Assembly: GCF_030272615.1 (NCBI RefSeq)
Contig: NC_081408.1
Span: forward strand, 400,177,889-400,241,888
Direction: 5' to 3'
DNA length: 64,000 nt
Origin: Cryptomeria japonica
Lineage: Eukaryota > Streptophyta > Pinopsida > Cupressales > Cupressaceae
Part shown: one piece after another, positions 11,817-23,760 of the stretch
How positions within the stretch are numbered: the stretch's first letter is position 1
How the letters are laid out: each line of letters starts with the position of its first letter
Position numbers and translations under genes: made by a program
The notes under the pieces: model-generated
The model's database searches: none
Told to the model about the DNA's origin: nothing
Seen by the model: the letters and a program-made list of their open reading frames with translations, nothing else

Positions 11817-12960
11817 TGTTGCTATTTTGATGATGTTTAGTTGTGATTGTCATTGATGGACACACACTTATTTGATGTATAAGTTATTCTCAACTGGTAG
11901 TTGTTCCAACTGGTATTGTATGTCATTATATGTATACTCTTTGTTTGTTAAAGGCTATCAGTGTTTCACAGAAGATGCTTACCGGTCATAGTATGAATGA
12001 AGACCCCAAGAGGTATGAAGAATCCAAACGGTATAAAGACCTCAACTGGAACGAAGACCCCAAGCGACAGTTAATATTTTTGATCGGAACACTTTGTTCC
12101 AGTTTTCTAGTCTTCATTTGTTAACTAGTAATCGATATATTGTGTTAACCAGTATAATTGTAAAGTATGATGAGTTATCATCCACCGACACTTTGGCAGT
12201 GTTTGTGTCTCATGTTACCAAATGTGTCTAGGTGCATTGTACCTAGGAAATTGTACTCCAATCTTATTGGACCGACATGAAATCAGGTTCTTATATGAGG
12301 ACATCATGTCTAGGGTTTTAAGTGTTGTTGATATATGTGAGTGTTGGAGAAAAGATTAGGTCTATGCGAGAAAAGTTATCTCATGACAGAGATTGAGAGT
12401 GCAAAATATAGAAGACTGAAGTAATGTCAGAATGCATTAACAGGGAGCTATCAAGGATCTAATCAAGCATTCTATGCTACTGTCTAGATCATTCACTTGT
12501 TGATTACTAATATATTCGACAAGTCTGAAACCCTTAACCGGGTAGGCCCAGCCAAGCCTATTGTAAATCCTCTAACAAGGTGGTTCACAGTTGTGAATCT
12601 GAAATCCTTTAACAGGGTAGTCTTTAACAGGACTTTTCTCCTAATAGAGATCTGGATTCCTAATAGGATCTATTCTAGTGAAGAATATTGTAAGGCCTTA
12701 ACCAGTCTGGTTACTATTCTACAGATAGTTGACTTGTGAGTTTTACTCACCATGGTTTTTCCCATTTGGGTTTCCACGTCAAAATATCATGTGTTATGGT
12801 GATTGTGCTTCTGTGGGTGAATGCTTTATTTTCTATTTGGATTGTTTGTGTTTTAATCGGTTTATTGTTTAAACTTCTACACCGATTTGTAGTAAAATTG
12901 TTTAAGAGTCTGGTTAAATTATTAGGCATACTAATTCACCCCCCCTCTTAGTATTCATCA
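11817..12960 (+). repeat. 5' LTR of element A
   Basis: Starts tgttgctattttgatgatg and ends cttagtattcatca. Closely matches 18197-19356, including the direct aagacccc(a)ag-type repeats near 12000-12065. Confidence 0.85.
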
Positions 12961-12962
12961 AT

Positions 12963-12976
12963 TGGTATTAGAGCCT
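12963..12976 (+). promoter_or_regulatory. Primer-binding site of element A
   Basis: tggtattagagcct, two bases after the LTR, one base from TGGTATCAGAGC (initiator-methionine tRNA complement). Confidence 0.75.
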
Positions 12977-13010
12977 ACCTTTCTATAAGTCTAACCACTT
13001 GGAAGGAGAT

Positions 13011-14279
13011 ATGGGGGAATACAACATGAGGGAACACACTTATCGTCTTACTGAGTCTAAGAGAGCCTAAGATGAACTCAAGATCAAGTATAAAGCCTCT
13101 TTGGCCAAGAGAAGAGAACTTGCCGAGAAATTGATGGAATTTACTGAAAACAACTCTTCTAATGAAGCAAACATGGAAGCCCTAGTCGGATAAGTGGAGA
13201 AACTAAATGAATCCAAAACTAACCTAAGGAGGGAGTTGGAAGGACTGACTATCAGAATGAGTTAGGAGGTAGAAAATAGAACAAAAGCTAAAGATTTAGT
13301 GAAGGACAAGGAGCGTGAGATCTCTAAGTTGAAACAAGAGATTAGAACCATCACCGCTCATCTGCAAGAGGGTAATGAAGATAAATAAGAAATAAAAGTA
13401 GACCTAAATGCTGATATCTCTCAGAATGAAACCTTGATGAAAACTAATGATTCTCTTTCCAAGGAACTTGTTGAATTAAAGGAGATACTTGCAAAGTTCA
13501 ACCGAAGTGCTGCTAAGTTGGAACAAAAGCTGGAATCAGTGAAGCCATCAAAGGATACCATTGGATTTGGTTTCTATGGATACAAGGAAGGTGAAACCTC
13601 TGGAACCAAGAGTGATGCACCTAAGAACAATGACAAGAGTATAGGTAAGCAAAAGTTTAAACCTGTTTGCTTTAACTATCTCAAGGAAGGACATACTACC
13701 AATGTATGTAGGAGAAAGGCTTACAATAAATTTCCTTACATGCAAAACAATGTGGCTAGAGCTGGTAGATTTAATGGTCACTGTTATGCATGCAACAAGT
13801 TTGGGCATAGAGATTTTGAGTGCGGGTCGGTTATGAACAACTCTAGAAGATATGCACCAAGATCTAAAGGAGTTTCCCTGAAGCCTCCTATGAACTGGAA
13901 CCCAAACCGGTACAGAACCTATGACCACCACTCAAATGGTTATGGAGCAGCAAACAGTTGGAGAGCAACCTGTTTGATCTGTCGTGGTAGCGGTCACACT
14001 GCTGCAACATGCAGAAGGAAGAATGGAAATGTAAACACTGGACCATGGAGAACACCTAGAATGGTATGATATCATTGCAACAAACTAGGTCACACTGCCA
14101 GAGCTTGCAGACTGAGAAAGAATCCATTGGGAGGCATACCGATCGACCTAGAAAGGAAGATTGATGTTGAAACCATTTAGGTAGATATGGATAAAACTTG
14201 GAAAAAGAAATCTGAAGAGAAGCCACAAGAAGTATCAGTTTCTGCACCTAGTGTGGAGGCCCCTGAACCAGAAAAATGA
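13011..14279 (+). pseudogene. gag: gag of element A, coiled coil plus four zinc knuckles
   Basis: One frame of 423 codons from ATG 13011 to TGA 14277-14279, with six internal stops and no frameshift. Residues about 1-190 form a coiled coil rich in Glu, Lys and Asn. Knuckles follow: CFNYLKEGHTTNVC (second Cys lost), CYACNKFGHRDFEC, CLICRGSGHTAATC and a last YHCNKLGHTARAC directly after an in-frame TGA that replaces its first Cys. Several other stops sit in Gln-like coiled-coil positions. Gag would package RNA. Four knuckles is more than the single CCHC usual for copia gag. The C-terminal tail is charged and proline-rich, and the motif gcttaggggga follows the stop. Confidence 0.8.
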
Positions 14280-14739
14280 GCTTCAAAAAGCTTAGGGGGA
14301 ACATATCGGTAACATTGTTTCAAACCCCCAGAGTATATCAATAAAGTGCCTTTATCAGTATTTGTTACCTATAAAATGACAGAAGAAATGAAGTGGTAAA
14401 AGGTAAAATTAGGGTTTGAGCCCTAATGGTGATGCATTTATTATGGTAGGTGGGAGCATGTTTAAAAGTGACTTTTGTCATCATTTTTACTTACCTATTT
14501 TTAGAGAAGAATTTTTCTAGCTTGAGCAGTGCAACCAGAGCGATTCATCTTGCATCTAAAAGAATTCAGAAAGGAATCTTGCACAAGATTTTGCATCCAT
14601 TTCAAGCTATCAATGTGGAAGTCAGATTAGTAAAGTTAGCTTCTGAAGAAGTGTGTTGTGCTCGACATCGACAAACCCTAGTTTGGAGTGTGAAGGTATT
14701 TCTCGTTGAAACATTCTTGTCATTTGGAATCTTCTAGAT

Positions 14740-17700
14740 ATGGCTTTTGCATCTAAATTCCCTTCTGGTTCTATTGAACTTGAGGAATCACCTGAGTTTC
14801 TTAAAAAGAAGATGAAATATAATGCCCTATCTCAAATTCCTGCCGAAGTCATTGTTGAAGGCGATGTTTCAGGATATATTGATTGCAAACTAGAAGACCT
14901 AGGGTCTCTAGTGATTCACTCCCAGCTGAGTCTGTTTTGTGGAGACGATAAGAAGATTAAACCTGAATACAACATAATCGAGAAGAAGAAATTACACAAT
15001 GCAGTATATTTTTTCAAGGAATTTATAGAGGAACACATTAGGATTATCCTTAGTAGGGTTCATGGTGATAAGATGTACCTTGAGCGAACCCATGATATTA
15101 CACCGGAGGCAATTCATGTCGTGATCGGTTTTTGCAATGTTGGGGAAGTCCACGTTATTCACAAGACCACCAAAACCAAAATGACAGAGCTCACCAGTTC
15201 TGTGAGCGACCGACGGGCAATGACTGTTAACACCATTAAAGATGACTTGGTGAAATATGCATGCATGGTAATCGAGTATAGAGTATTCTATGCTAGTAGA
15301 ATGAATTCTGTTCCTACAGTTGTGGTGCATGCCACTTATAGGATGATCAAGGAGAATGCAGAATGTGACTTATGCACCTACAAGAAAAAACAACTAATGG
15401 AAAACCTGAAGTCCATCAAAGTGGACAAAACTCTAAGGTTTAAGTTCAGACAGCTGCTTGCCAGTTTATTTTTCTATTTCAAGGATATTTTCCTGGAGTT
15501 AGTGATGTTCAATGGTCGAGTGACCTACCGGTTTCTAGACAAATAACGGAGAGTCTACAAGCAGTGGGATCTGCATATCCAGAGACTCTGAACAAATATT
15601 TTGATTAGTTCAGACTAAAGATGAACCAAAGAATGAGAATATTTGGTGATCTAGTTAAAAAATATGAAGATGACATCTGTTTCACAATCAAAACAGATCA
15701 TTACATAATGTAAGCAGTTGAGCCCAGAGAAGATGAAGTTGAGCCTATGGGATATGAAGTGGTAAATGATATACTGACAGGGTATGCCTCTACCCTACTT
15801 GCTTCACCATTGGATCAAAAAAAGAAGAGGACCGATACTTACTCTGAGAGGATCAAATCTGTTGAAATACCGAAGTAGAAAAAGAGTAAAGCAGTGCCAT
15901 CGGTATCGACACCAGTTACATTTGCTATCATTCCTAAAGTGACCAAGAGGTCACCAGCCAAAAAGAAATCGAAGGCTATTCCACCAAAGGTATTCGAAAG
16001 GAAGAGGAAAACCGGGAATAACTCATCGGATTCAGAAGGCACTGAACCGGAGGTGGAAATGAAGAAGACAAGACAATCAAGTAAGAAGATGAAGTCAACC
16101 GGTAATGTACCAGCAACCTCTGCACCGATAAATATAGATATTTCCTCTTACAAGCCTATGACACATTGTCAAACAACCATAAAGAATATTAGAAGGAAAG
16201 TTCTTGACGATTTAAAAGAATATTTTGATGATTTCAATGATAGTGAAAAGGAGGATGTTGAACAAGAACTTCTTAAATATTTATGTGTTAATGATCGGTC
16301 ACCTTCTGATATTAAGTCGGTTACTTCTAAATCTTTGTATGATTCTTTGGACAATAAATGGCGCATTGCCATTGAAAGGAACAAGACATCAAGGATAAAT
16401 TTTTTCCTCAATATTTTCCAGATGCCTCAAATTCAAAATTGTTTGAGATTGTTGATAAGTACAAAGGCATCTTCTTCATGCAAAGAAGAAGACTTCAACT
16501 ACTCAAAGGCAAAACTTCTAAAGTGGAAAAAGACACCCATCTGCAGGTTAAGGCGGCTGTCAAAATGCAAAAAGTATCCAAAGCTAATCGAATGGCTAAG
16601 CAAGAGCTTGACCTATCCATAGCCAAACTGAATGAAGTCTTTGATAGTCTGGGTGAAAGAATTGCTGAACAAAATGACCCCATTGATGTTGATGCACTAG
16701 ATATTGAGGATACCACTCCAGATAAAGAGAAAGCTGAAAAGGAAAGAATGGAGAAAGAAAAGGATGAGAAAGTGAAGAAAGAGAAATAGGAAAAAGAGAG
16801 AGCGGAGAAAGAAAAATAAGAGAAAGAGAAAGAAAAGAAAGCAAAGAATAAGGAAGAAGAGAAGAAGAGGAAGGAAGAGGAGAAGAAGAAGGAAGAAGAG
16901 AAGAAGAGGAAGGAAGAAGAGAAGAAGAAGGAGGAAGAAGAGAAGAAAAAGGAAGAGGAGAAAAAGAGGGAAGAAGAGAAAAAGAAAGAAGAAGAAAAGA
17001 GGAGAGTGGAAGAGGAGAAAGAGAAGACCGCCAAGGTAGCCCAGGAAAAAGAAGAAGAGGAGAAGAAAAGACAAGAGGAGATCAAGGCAAAGGAAGTAGG
17101 ATAGACTCCTAAGGCAACTGAAGATCAATCCAAGCAAGTTGATCCCACCAGTCCCACCAATTTGACTCTTGCGTGTCTGACTCAATTGGTTGATGAGACT
17201 GAGCTACTATGAAGCATTCAACTAGCGTAGGAGAGATTGGAAGAACTGAAGAAAAAGAAAGAATATGATGTCATTCAATTTGTTGTTGACACCCTTTCCA
17301 ATCTAATCCCCGGTACTAATCTCCCCAGTACCAATTCCTTGCTGGCCAAGCTCAAACTTCTTTGCACAGTAGTGGATGATTAGGTACAATGTTTGGAAGA
17401 TGTTGCCCAGGCCACTGCAAAGAAAAACCATGAAAAGGCACTCAAAATTGCCTTAGTAAAACAAATGGATGAAGCCAGGGAAAAAATGCTTAAGCAAAAG
17501 GATGATATAAGTTCAACTATGGGTGAAGGTAACCTACTCTTGAGCAAGATCTGCCAACCTCACCTATTTTGTGAAGATGCTTTGAAATAGAAGACTCAAC
17601 TCCAATAGAAGTTACAGAAGTATAAAAACAACTTCAAATTTGCCTATGATTTGTTCACCGTATATGGACAGACTGTTCATACTCACTAGCATCAGATTGC

Positions 17701-17985
17701 AAAGCTTGACTCAGAGATCTGCAATCAGACTCAAGATCTATAGGAGCTCTATTTGCTTCTATTACCAAAATTGCAGGTTCTTCAGAAGTGCTTCCTGAAC
17801 TTGGAGGCTATTGCTGTCACACAGGAGATGAGCACTATCGATGCAATGGAAAAATTAGCCTTCCAGATGAAGACCGAGAGTGAAATTTCTGCCTCACTTC
17901 TTGATTCATGGTCTTTAGACATGAAGAATTTTATGCAAAACTTTAAATCTCTTTTTGAGAATTTTTACTCTCTATTGTCATGAAC
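14740..17985 (+). pseudogene. ORF2 of element A, unknown protein in place of pol
   Basis: Starts at ATG 14740. The frame is open to 15546, moves to a second frame for about 15550-16440 and to a third for about 16440-17985, so there are at least two frameshifts plus stops. The N-terminal part has CKLEDLG, SRVHGDKMYLE and ITPEAIHVVIGF. Near 15660 comes KYEDDICF...VEPRED...PMGYE. These match ORF2 of F (and partly C). A serine/lysine-rich linker follows (15890-16110), then a helical part, a Lys/Glu helix of about 120 residues (16730-17100) and a C-terminal coiled coil ending TGA near 17983. There is no transmembrane segment, protease, polymerase or integrase motif. Function unknown. Its place in the element and conservation in three elements suggest a role in the element's own life cycle. 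Confidence 0.75.
16730..17100 (+). repeat. Lys/Glu codon repeat inside ORF2 of A
   Basis: Degenerate repetition of gaagaagagaagaag-type units coding EEKKKEEEKKR patterns, predicted to form a long charged single helix. Stops at 16787-16789 and 16817-16819 lie at its start. The purine-only strand explains the long Ser/Phe/Leu frames seen on the opposite strand. Confidence 0.8.
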
Positions 17986-18184
17986 ATATACTCTGTTTTT
18001 TTATTATGCAAAAATGGAATATTTTGCATTACTTTGCCATTATTGGCAAAGAGGGAGTAATATAAAAAAAATTGCAAAGGCAGTAGTGTATATGCTTAGG
18101 AGGAGTAATTTTGATTATGGCATCTGCTTTTTGTTTTGTAAGCACTTAGATGTCAAAGTTTTCCTAAGTGTTGTCATCAATGCC

Positions 18185-18195
18185 AAAGGGGGAGA
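18185..18195 (+). promoter_or_regulatory. Polypurine tract of element A
   Basis: aaagggggaga, inside the longer block catcaatgccaaaggggg shared with elements B and C. It primes plus-strand synthesis just upstream of the 3' LTR. Confidence 0.8.
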
Positions 18196-18196
18196 T

Positions 18197-19356
18197 TGTT
18201 GGTATTTTGATGATGTTTAGTTGTGATTATCATTGATGGACACACACTTATTTGATGTATGAGTTATTCTCAACCAGTAGTTGTTCCAACCAGTATTGTA
18301 TGTTATTATATGTATAGTCTTTGTTTGTTAAAGGCTATTGGTTTTTCACAGAAGATGCTTACTGGTCATAGCATGAATGAAGACCCCAAGCGGTATGAAG
18401 ACCCCAAGTGGTATCAAGAGCTCAAGCGGAACGAAGACCCTGAGCGGCAATTAATCTTTTTGATCGGAACACTATGTTCCAGTTTTCCAGTCTTCATTTG
18501 TTAACCGGTAATTGGTATATTGTGTTAACCGGTATAATTGTAAAGTGTGATTAGTTATCATCCACTGACACTCTGGTGGTGTTTGTGTGTCATGTTACCA
18601 AATGTGTCTAGATGCATTGTACCTAGGAAATTGTAGTCTAATCTTATTGGACCGACATGAAATCAGGTTACTATATGAGGACATCATGTCTAGGGTTTTA
18701 AGTGTTGTTGATATGTGTGAGTGTTGGAGAAAAGATTAGGTCTATGTGATAAAAGGTATCTCACGATAGAGATTGACAGTGCAAAATATAGAAGACTGAA
18801 GTAATGTTGGAATGCATTAACAGGGAGCTGTCAAGGATATAATCAAGTATTTTGTGCTACTGTCTAGATCATTCACTTGTTGATTACTAATATCTTTGAT
18901 AAGTCTAAAACCCTTAACCGGGTAGGCCCAACCAAGCCTATTGTAGATCCTCTAACAAGGTGGTTCACAGTTGTGAATCTGAAATCCTTTAACAGGGTAG
19001 TCTTTAATAGGAATTATCTCCTAACAGAGATCTGGATTCCTAACAGGATCTATTCTGGTGAAGAACATTGTAAGGCCTCAACTGGTCTGACCTTAACTGG
19101 TCTGGTTACTATTCTGCAGATAGTTGACTTGTGAGTTTTACTCACCGTGGTTTTTCCCATTTGGGTTTCCATGTCAAAATATCTTGTGCTATGGTGATTG
19201 TGCTTCTATGGGTGAATGCTTTATTTTCTATTTGGATTGTTTTGTGTTTTAATTGGTTTATTGTTTAAACTCCTACACCGGTCTGCAGTAAAATTGTTTA
19301 AGAGTCTGGTTAAATTGTTAGACATACTAATTCACCCCCCCTCTTAGTATTTATCA
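18197..19356 (+). repeat. 3' LTR of element A
   Basis: Starts tgttggtattttgatg and ends cttagtatttatca. It carries an extra duplicated ctggtctgaccttaa-type piece near 19083-19100 compared with the 5' copy. Confidence 0.85.
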
Positions 19357-20022
19357 AAGTTATGGAAGGATCAAAGGGACATTGGAGACACTAGAGTTAT
19401 TGGATTTGAGCATGGAGAAAGCTCTGGTACTACAAATTAGGATGACACATCCGGTCAGAAGATCAACCGGAATCAGAATTCACTGATAAGGCAACCCAAT
19501 GCACACAAATTTAATGGTAGATTTTTTTTTTGTAATAAGTTTGGTCATAGAGAAATTCAATGCAAGAATAGAGCAAATTAGAATCATAATGTAGTTCCCG
19601 GTCAGTGTTCAAATTGTAAAAAGTATGGTCATAGAAGAGAAGATTGTAGAATGAATGTGAGATGTGCATGTGGAAAGTTTGGACATGTGGATAATAAATG
19701 TAGGTCAAAGAATGGTCAAGGACTCAACAAGGCAATTCAGAAGAATAATGTTACTTGCTATGCATGCAACAAAGTAGGACATATTGCTAAATTTTGTAGA
19801 ATCAAGAACCTACCGGCAGGAACTGATAAATCTAATGAGAAGGGAAAGCATAAGGTTGATTATATTCGGAAGGAGCATGAGAAGAAGTGGGTTATGAAGT
19901 CTGAGGATCAACTGGAAGAATCAAATGCCCCAAATGTTCATCCGGCTGAAGCATATACCCCGGTTACTCAACCGACAGATAAAAATGTTCTTGCACTGAC
20001 AGGAAACACATCTGGTATCTAA

Positions 20023-20720
20023 GGCATTAGCCTTAGGGGGAAGCAAATTGATGACAAATCTTGCATTTCCCCTGGTAGTGGTCTGAAATCCTATTTTAAA
20101 CTTTGGAGAAGTCAGTTTGAAGGTTAATCGACAAAGATTTGTTGGATCTTGGATCTGGTTTGGTTTATAGGTAAGTCACTTTATGAGTTATGGTTTGGTC
20201 ATGCATCTACAATTAAGTATTTCAAATTATTTGGTAGTGAATTGGAAGTTTGATCCTAGATGTGATGAAGGAATATTTCTTGGTTATTCAAATGGAAGAA
20301 AGCATATAGATGTTATAACAAGAGATTGCAGAGAATTGTGGAGAGTGATAATGTCAAGGTAGATAAGCAGTACAAAGGTCAAATTAGGAATTTATTAGAG
20401 AGAATCGTAAGCAGAAATGGTTATAACTAAACTGATAGCACCTGTACCGAAGCAGAATGTTGAACCAGTTACCTGAGCAGTATCAAAAAATTCAATAGTA
20501 ACTGAAGATCAAAGCAGAGAAACAAAAAGCTAGAAGACTCCTAAGTATGTAAGGTTGAATCATTCAGAAGATCAAATAATTGGACAAGAAGAAGGTTGGC
20601 AGTTGATGAGCTATGCTTAATTTATTTAATTTTATTGGCATCAGTGGATGAAGCATGTAAGGATGAATGTTGGATGTGAGCTATGGAAGAGGAATTAGAT
20701 CAGTTAGAAAAGGACAACAC
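20023..20720 (+). pseudogene. pol: Copia integrase and RT N-terminal remnants of element B
   Basis: After gag come pieces of copia pol in shifting frames. Near 20170-20350 are SLYELWFGHASTIKYF, WKFDPRCDEGIFLGYS and AYRCYNKRLQRIVES, the end of the copia integrase region (consensus KFDPKSDEGIFLGYS). Near 20640-20720 is ASVDEACKDECWM(stop)AMEEELDQLEK, the conserved entry to copia reverse transcriptase. Protease and the integrase catalytic core are missing. The solo LTR E interrupts directly after EKDNT. Confidence 0.75.
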
Positions 20721-21297
20721 TGTTGGCCATTTGGTGGAATTGATTATGTATTGCATTAATGTTTTGTCATAGATGTCAACACTAGCTGTTTGGATGCTTT
20801 ACCGGCACCCTTTTGGACATGATCTGATAGACTCTGATATAATCTGGTGATGGAATTGGCTTGTTAATGATTCTCATACTCATATTTGATTAGTTGGTTT
20901 TAGTCTCGTGATTGGATGCTATCCTTCTTGCCTAGAAGATTGGTTTCTGGTTCCAGCAAGGGCTTCACTGGCAGGTGGAGATCTTTGGTGAATTGCATAA
21001 TTGGTGTTGGTGCAGCTTCTGATGGAGTTTTAGGATGTTGTTGGTGATCATGTTTGATACTTGGCAGATGGAGATCATTGCTGAAGCGTGTGGACCTATG
21101 CTTGGTCCCGGTTGATCTAGGTTATGGACCCGCATTAATGTAACGTGTGGATAGGAGCTATTGTTGTAATGGGATGTCTTATGTGTTGGATATTATTTGT
21201 TTTGGTCTAAGGCTGACATGGATTGTAATTATATAATTGGTTTATTGTCTGGTGGCCGACCTAATTATGGTTGAGGGTTTGTATAAATAGATGTAAG

Positions 21298-22129
21298 TGT
21301 GTCAAGTTGAATTTCATCATCAGAATACTACCTGCAGCATGTTAGTTTCACAAAATACAAAGGAAATTCTACAGGAAATCCAAACTCAACCAATGAAACT
21401 ACATGAAATGAATATTAAAATAAAAACATTATTCTTTACCTTCATGATTTAAATCTCATCATGTCCTAACTCCACTATTCCTGGTTGCAGATGATGTGCT
21501 CTCAGACAAACACTGATAGCTTCCAAGATGGCATATGAGAATGGACTAATAACTGATAGTTAACTGATACTATGATATGTAATACTAAATTATTATGCTA
21601 TTTGAGAAATGCTAAATGGTTATGCTAATTGCTTCAAGATTAGAACTCACAGATGCATAAGTTTTCACAAATGGTTAACTTGAAAAATCACTTGAAGACT
21701 AACTCTTTCTCAAATCAAACTCCTGATTTTATAGACTTTGAGAGGATAAGATGATGTGGCTTGGATCAATGGTCATGATCAGATCTACATATTTGGATGG
21801 TTGTGAGCAAAGGTGAAGGTTGAGAGAAAGGGGGAAGGAGAAGACAAGTGTCACTCATCGCACCTTAACACGGTTGTTGACTAAGGGAATCTAGGGATGG
21901 TTGGAGAAGATTTAGGCATGATAGGAAAAGTGGACTCAAGTCCTTCCTGAGATATAGGGATGTTGGAGAGAATATAGAAGAATATTAATAAATATGTGTA
22001 CGTACATAATATTTCATTTATTTTTGAGGTTGGACATAAATGATGAATTAATATTTAAAAAATATTAATATCTTTAGCCACATGATTGATGACTTGGCAA
22101 AGGAAAGATGAAGTGGAGATGGAAGGATG
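21298..22129 (-). repeat. 3' LTR of element D, truncated
   Basis: Matches 35454 to about 36298 of the right LTR, including gttagtttcacaaaatacaa and ggaaagatgaagtggagatg. The last 344 bases of the full LTR (its U3 start on the minus strand) and the polypurine tract are absent. Homology switches directly to antisense coding sequence. Confidence 0.8.
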
Positions 22130-22137
22130 TTGTTGGT

Positions 22138-23760
22138 TGGGGTGAGATTCTTCATAGCATGATGAAGCATTGGACTAGATATGCGTGGGGTGTTTGTATG
22201 CTTGCTCATTTGTATCATGATCTTCATCAGGTTGTTTTCAATGAGAGTGCTACTTTATCGACAAGATGCACACTATTATAGATATGGTGCTGGGAGAACA
22301 TTGCAATTACTCGGCCTATCTATCATAGAGTTCGTGGGGAGAGGCAACCATATGTCTATTTATATGTAGGTATCCTTACTTAGCATAAGTTGGGTAAGAT
22401 GGATTATTGGCGTTGGGTTCTTGATTCACTAGATAGTATTTGGAGACCTTATATCGATTGTGAGCCATGGATGGATGATGCACATACATTACCATTTATT
22501 ATGCAGAGTAGATATCTCATTGGTCAGACTCCATACATTGTTATTGAACAACAGTTGATTAGTTGTATTCTGAGATAGTTTGGTATCATTCAGCCTATGC
22601 CTACTGGTGTCACGATATATGCATGATGGTACAAGGATAGATGAGATTGGGGACCATCTTTCTCTTTTGAGATAGTGCGTGCAGAGTTTATGGCTACTCC
22701 TAGGGTGGCTTATGATTTGAGATTGCACATTCTAGGTCCTTGGGTTATTGCAAATTATGCTCAATACATGCTTGCACACCCATTTCATCGTATTACCGAT
22801 CTAATAGACCCTCCTCCCAGCTCAGGAGATGAGGATGATGATTCAGATGATCCCATTATTAGGAGACGAAGATGAAGATGAGAGCTTAGAGTTTCTTGGG
22901 AGGCTGAAGGTGATGGAGATGAGGGAGGAGATGGAGGAAGAGGCAGTAGGAGACCCAGACGGAGAGGATGTCGATTGAGAGTCTGTGGAGGATTGTTTGG
23001 ACCGGTTGGAAGGATTGGGAGACCACTTCTCATGGGTGGGAGAGAGGTAGGACAGATTGGGAGGGATACTAGTAGGGCAGGGATGATATCAGTGAGAGGG
23101 TTACCCTCTACTTGAGGAGGAGAGATTATCGGACTAGATGGGGGTTTTGGGAGAGGTAGTGATTTTGATTAGATTCAACCAGACCCTAGGGTTATTGCAG
23201 CTCATGGTGGAGAGGATGAGGATCCAGAGGATCATCTTCCACTTATTAGATGATGAGTTCTGAGAGATACTCGGACTGAGATTCCAGCAGGTGGACAGGG
23301 AGGTAGAGATGAGGGGATTGGGGGTCATGTCCCTTAGCAGGATGTGCCAGAGCAGGAGATCATGGATAGTCTCAAAGCATAGATAGATCATCTTAGAGCA
23401 CAGGTACAGACACTCATGACAGAGAGGGACATGGCTGTTAGGAGATAGCAAGATACTCAGTGTCTCCTTGATCATATTCAGCACGTTGGATTGGGCACTC
23501 TCTCAGCTGATACCATTAGAGCACTATTTCGGGCTGGGAAGGACACATCACATTGGAAACAATTATATGAGGATTTTATCACAGAGAGCCAGAGAGTAGA
23601 TAGATATCATACCACTGTGGGGATGGATACTAGCAGTGGTGGAGTCATGGGACCTCCTCAGAGGAGTGGTGATCATGTGAGACAGGCATCTAGAGGATCT
23701 TCTCGCCCATAGCCACAAAGATGGACAGAGTCAGGTGGTAGTGGTACAGGACAACCTTGA
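22138..23760 (+). pseudogene. Plant-mobile-domain (PMD) ORF, antisense to element D
   Basis: One frame without indels but with about 15 stops. It reads HWTRYAWGVCMLAHLYHDLH, then IWCWENIAITRPI, WRWVLDSLDSIWRPY, YIVIEQQLISCILR and FMATPRVAYDLRLHILGP. This is the plant mobile domain / aminotransferase-like family (PF10536 type), known from MULE and Ty3/gypsy elements and from some cellular genes. The domain's N-terminus is missing at the deletion point. The C-terminal part has an acidic stretch, an arginine-glycine-rich segment, a coiled coil near 23370-23480 and a Ser/Gly tail. Several stops are TAG where the family has Gln (LLQIW, TQHK, RQFG). Antisense extra ORFs between pol and the 3' LTR are known in Tat elements such as maize Grande. 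Confidence 0.75.

Larger units (their letters stand above)
11817..19356 (+). mobile_element. Element A: non-autonomous LTR retrotransposon with gag and ORF2, no pol
   Basis: 7,540 bases inserted in gag of B. LTRs are 11817-12960 and 18197-19356. The target duplication is gagtt (11812-11816) and aagtt (19357-19361). Inside are a tRNA-Met primer site, gag (13011-14279), a long ORF2 (14740-17985) and the polypurine tract. No protease, integrase, reverse transcriptase or RNase H motif was found in any frame between gag and the 3' LTR. The two LTRs differ by scattered changes and one short duplication. The product set would need enzymes from another copia element. Confidence 0.85.
11296..20022 (+). 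pseudogene. gag: gag of element B, split by element A
   Basis: The two parts, 11296-11816 and 19362-20022, join in one frame across the A insertion and total about 394 codons. The first part is a coiled coil. The second carries zinc knuckles: FCNKFGHREIQC (first Cys lost), CSNCKKYGHRREDC, a third missing one codon (CACGKFGHVDNKC), and CYACNKVGHIAKFC. Gag coats the element RNA. Stops include TAG at about 11515 (element C has CAG there), one near 11704, one near 19438 and one near 19580. It is closely similar to gag of element C in both the coiled coil and the knuckles. Ends at TAA 20020-20022, followed by the motif gcattagccttaggggg. Confidence 0.8.

Noticed and set aside
16495-17185. Long minus-strand Ser/Phe/Leu-rich frames
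   Set aside because: They are the complement of the purine-only Lys/Glu repeat of ORF2 and contain no family motif.
14740-17985. ORF2 as a retroviral-type envelope gene
   Set aside because: No signal peptide, membrane segment or cleavage site is visible in A, C or F; the protein looks soluble with coiled coils.
22138-23760. A cellular plant-mobile-domain gene
   Set aside because: It lies inside the bounds of element D between integrase and LTR, has many stops, and follows the known antisense-ORF layout.
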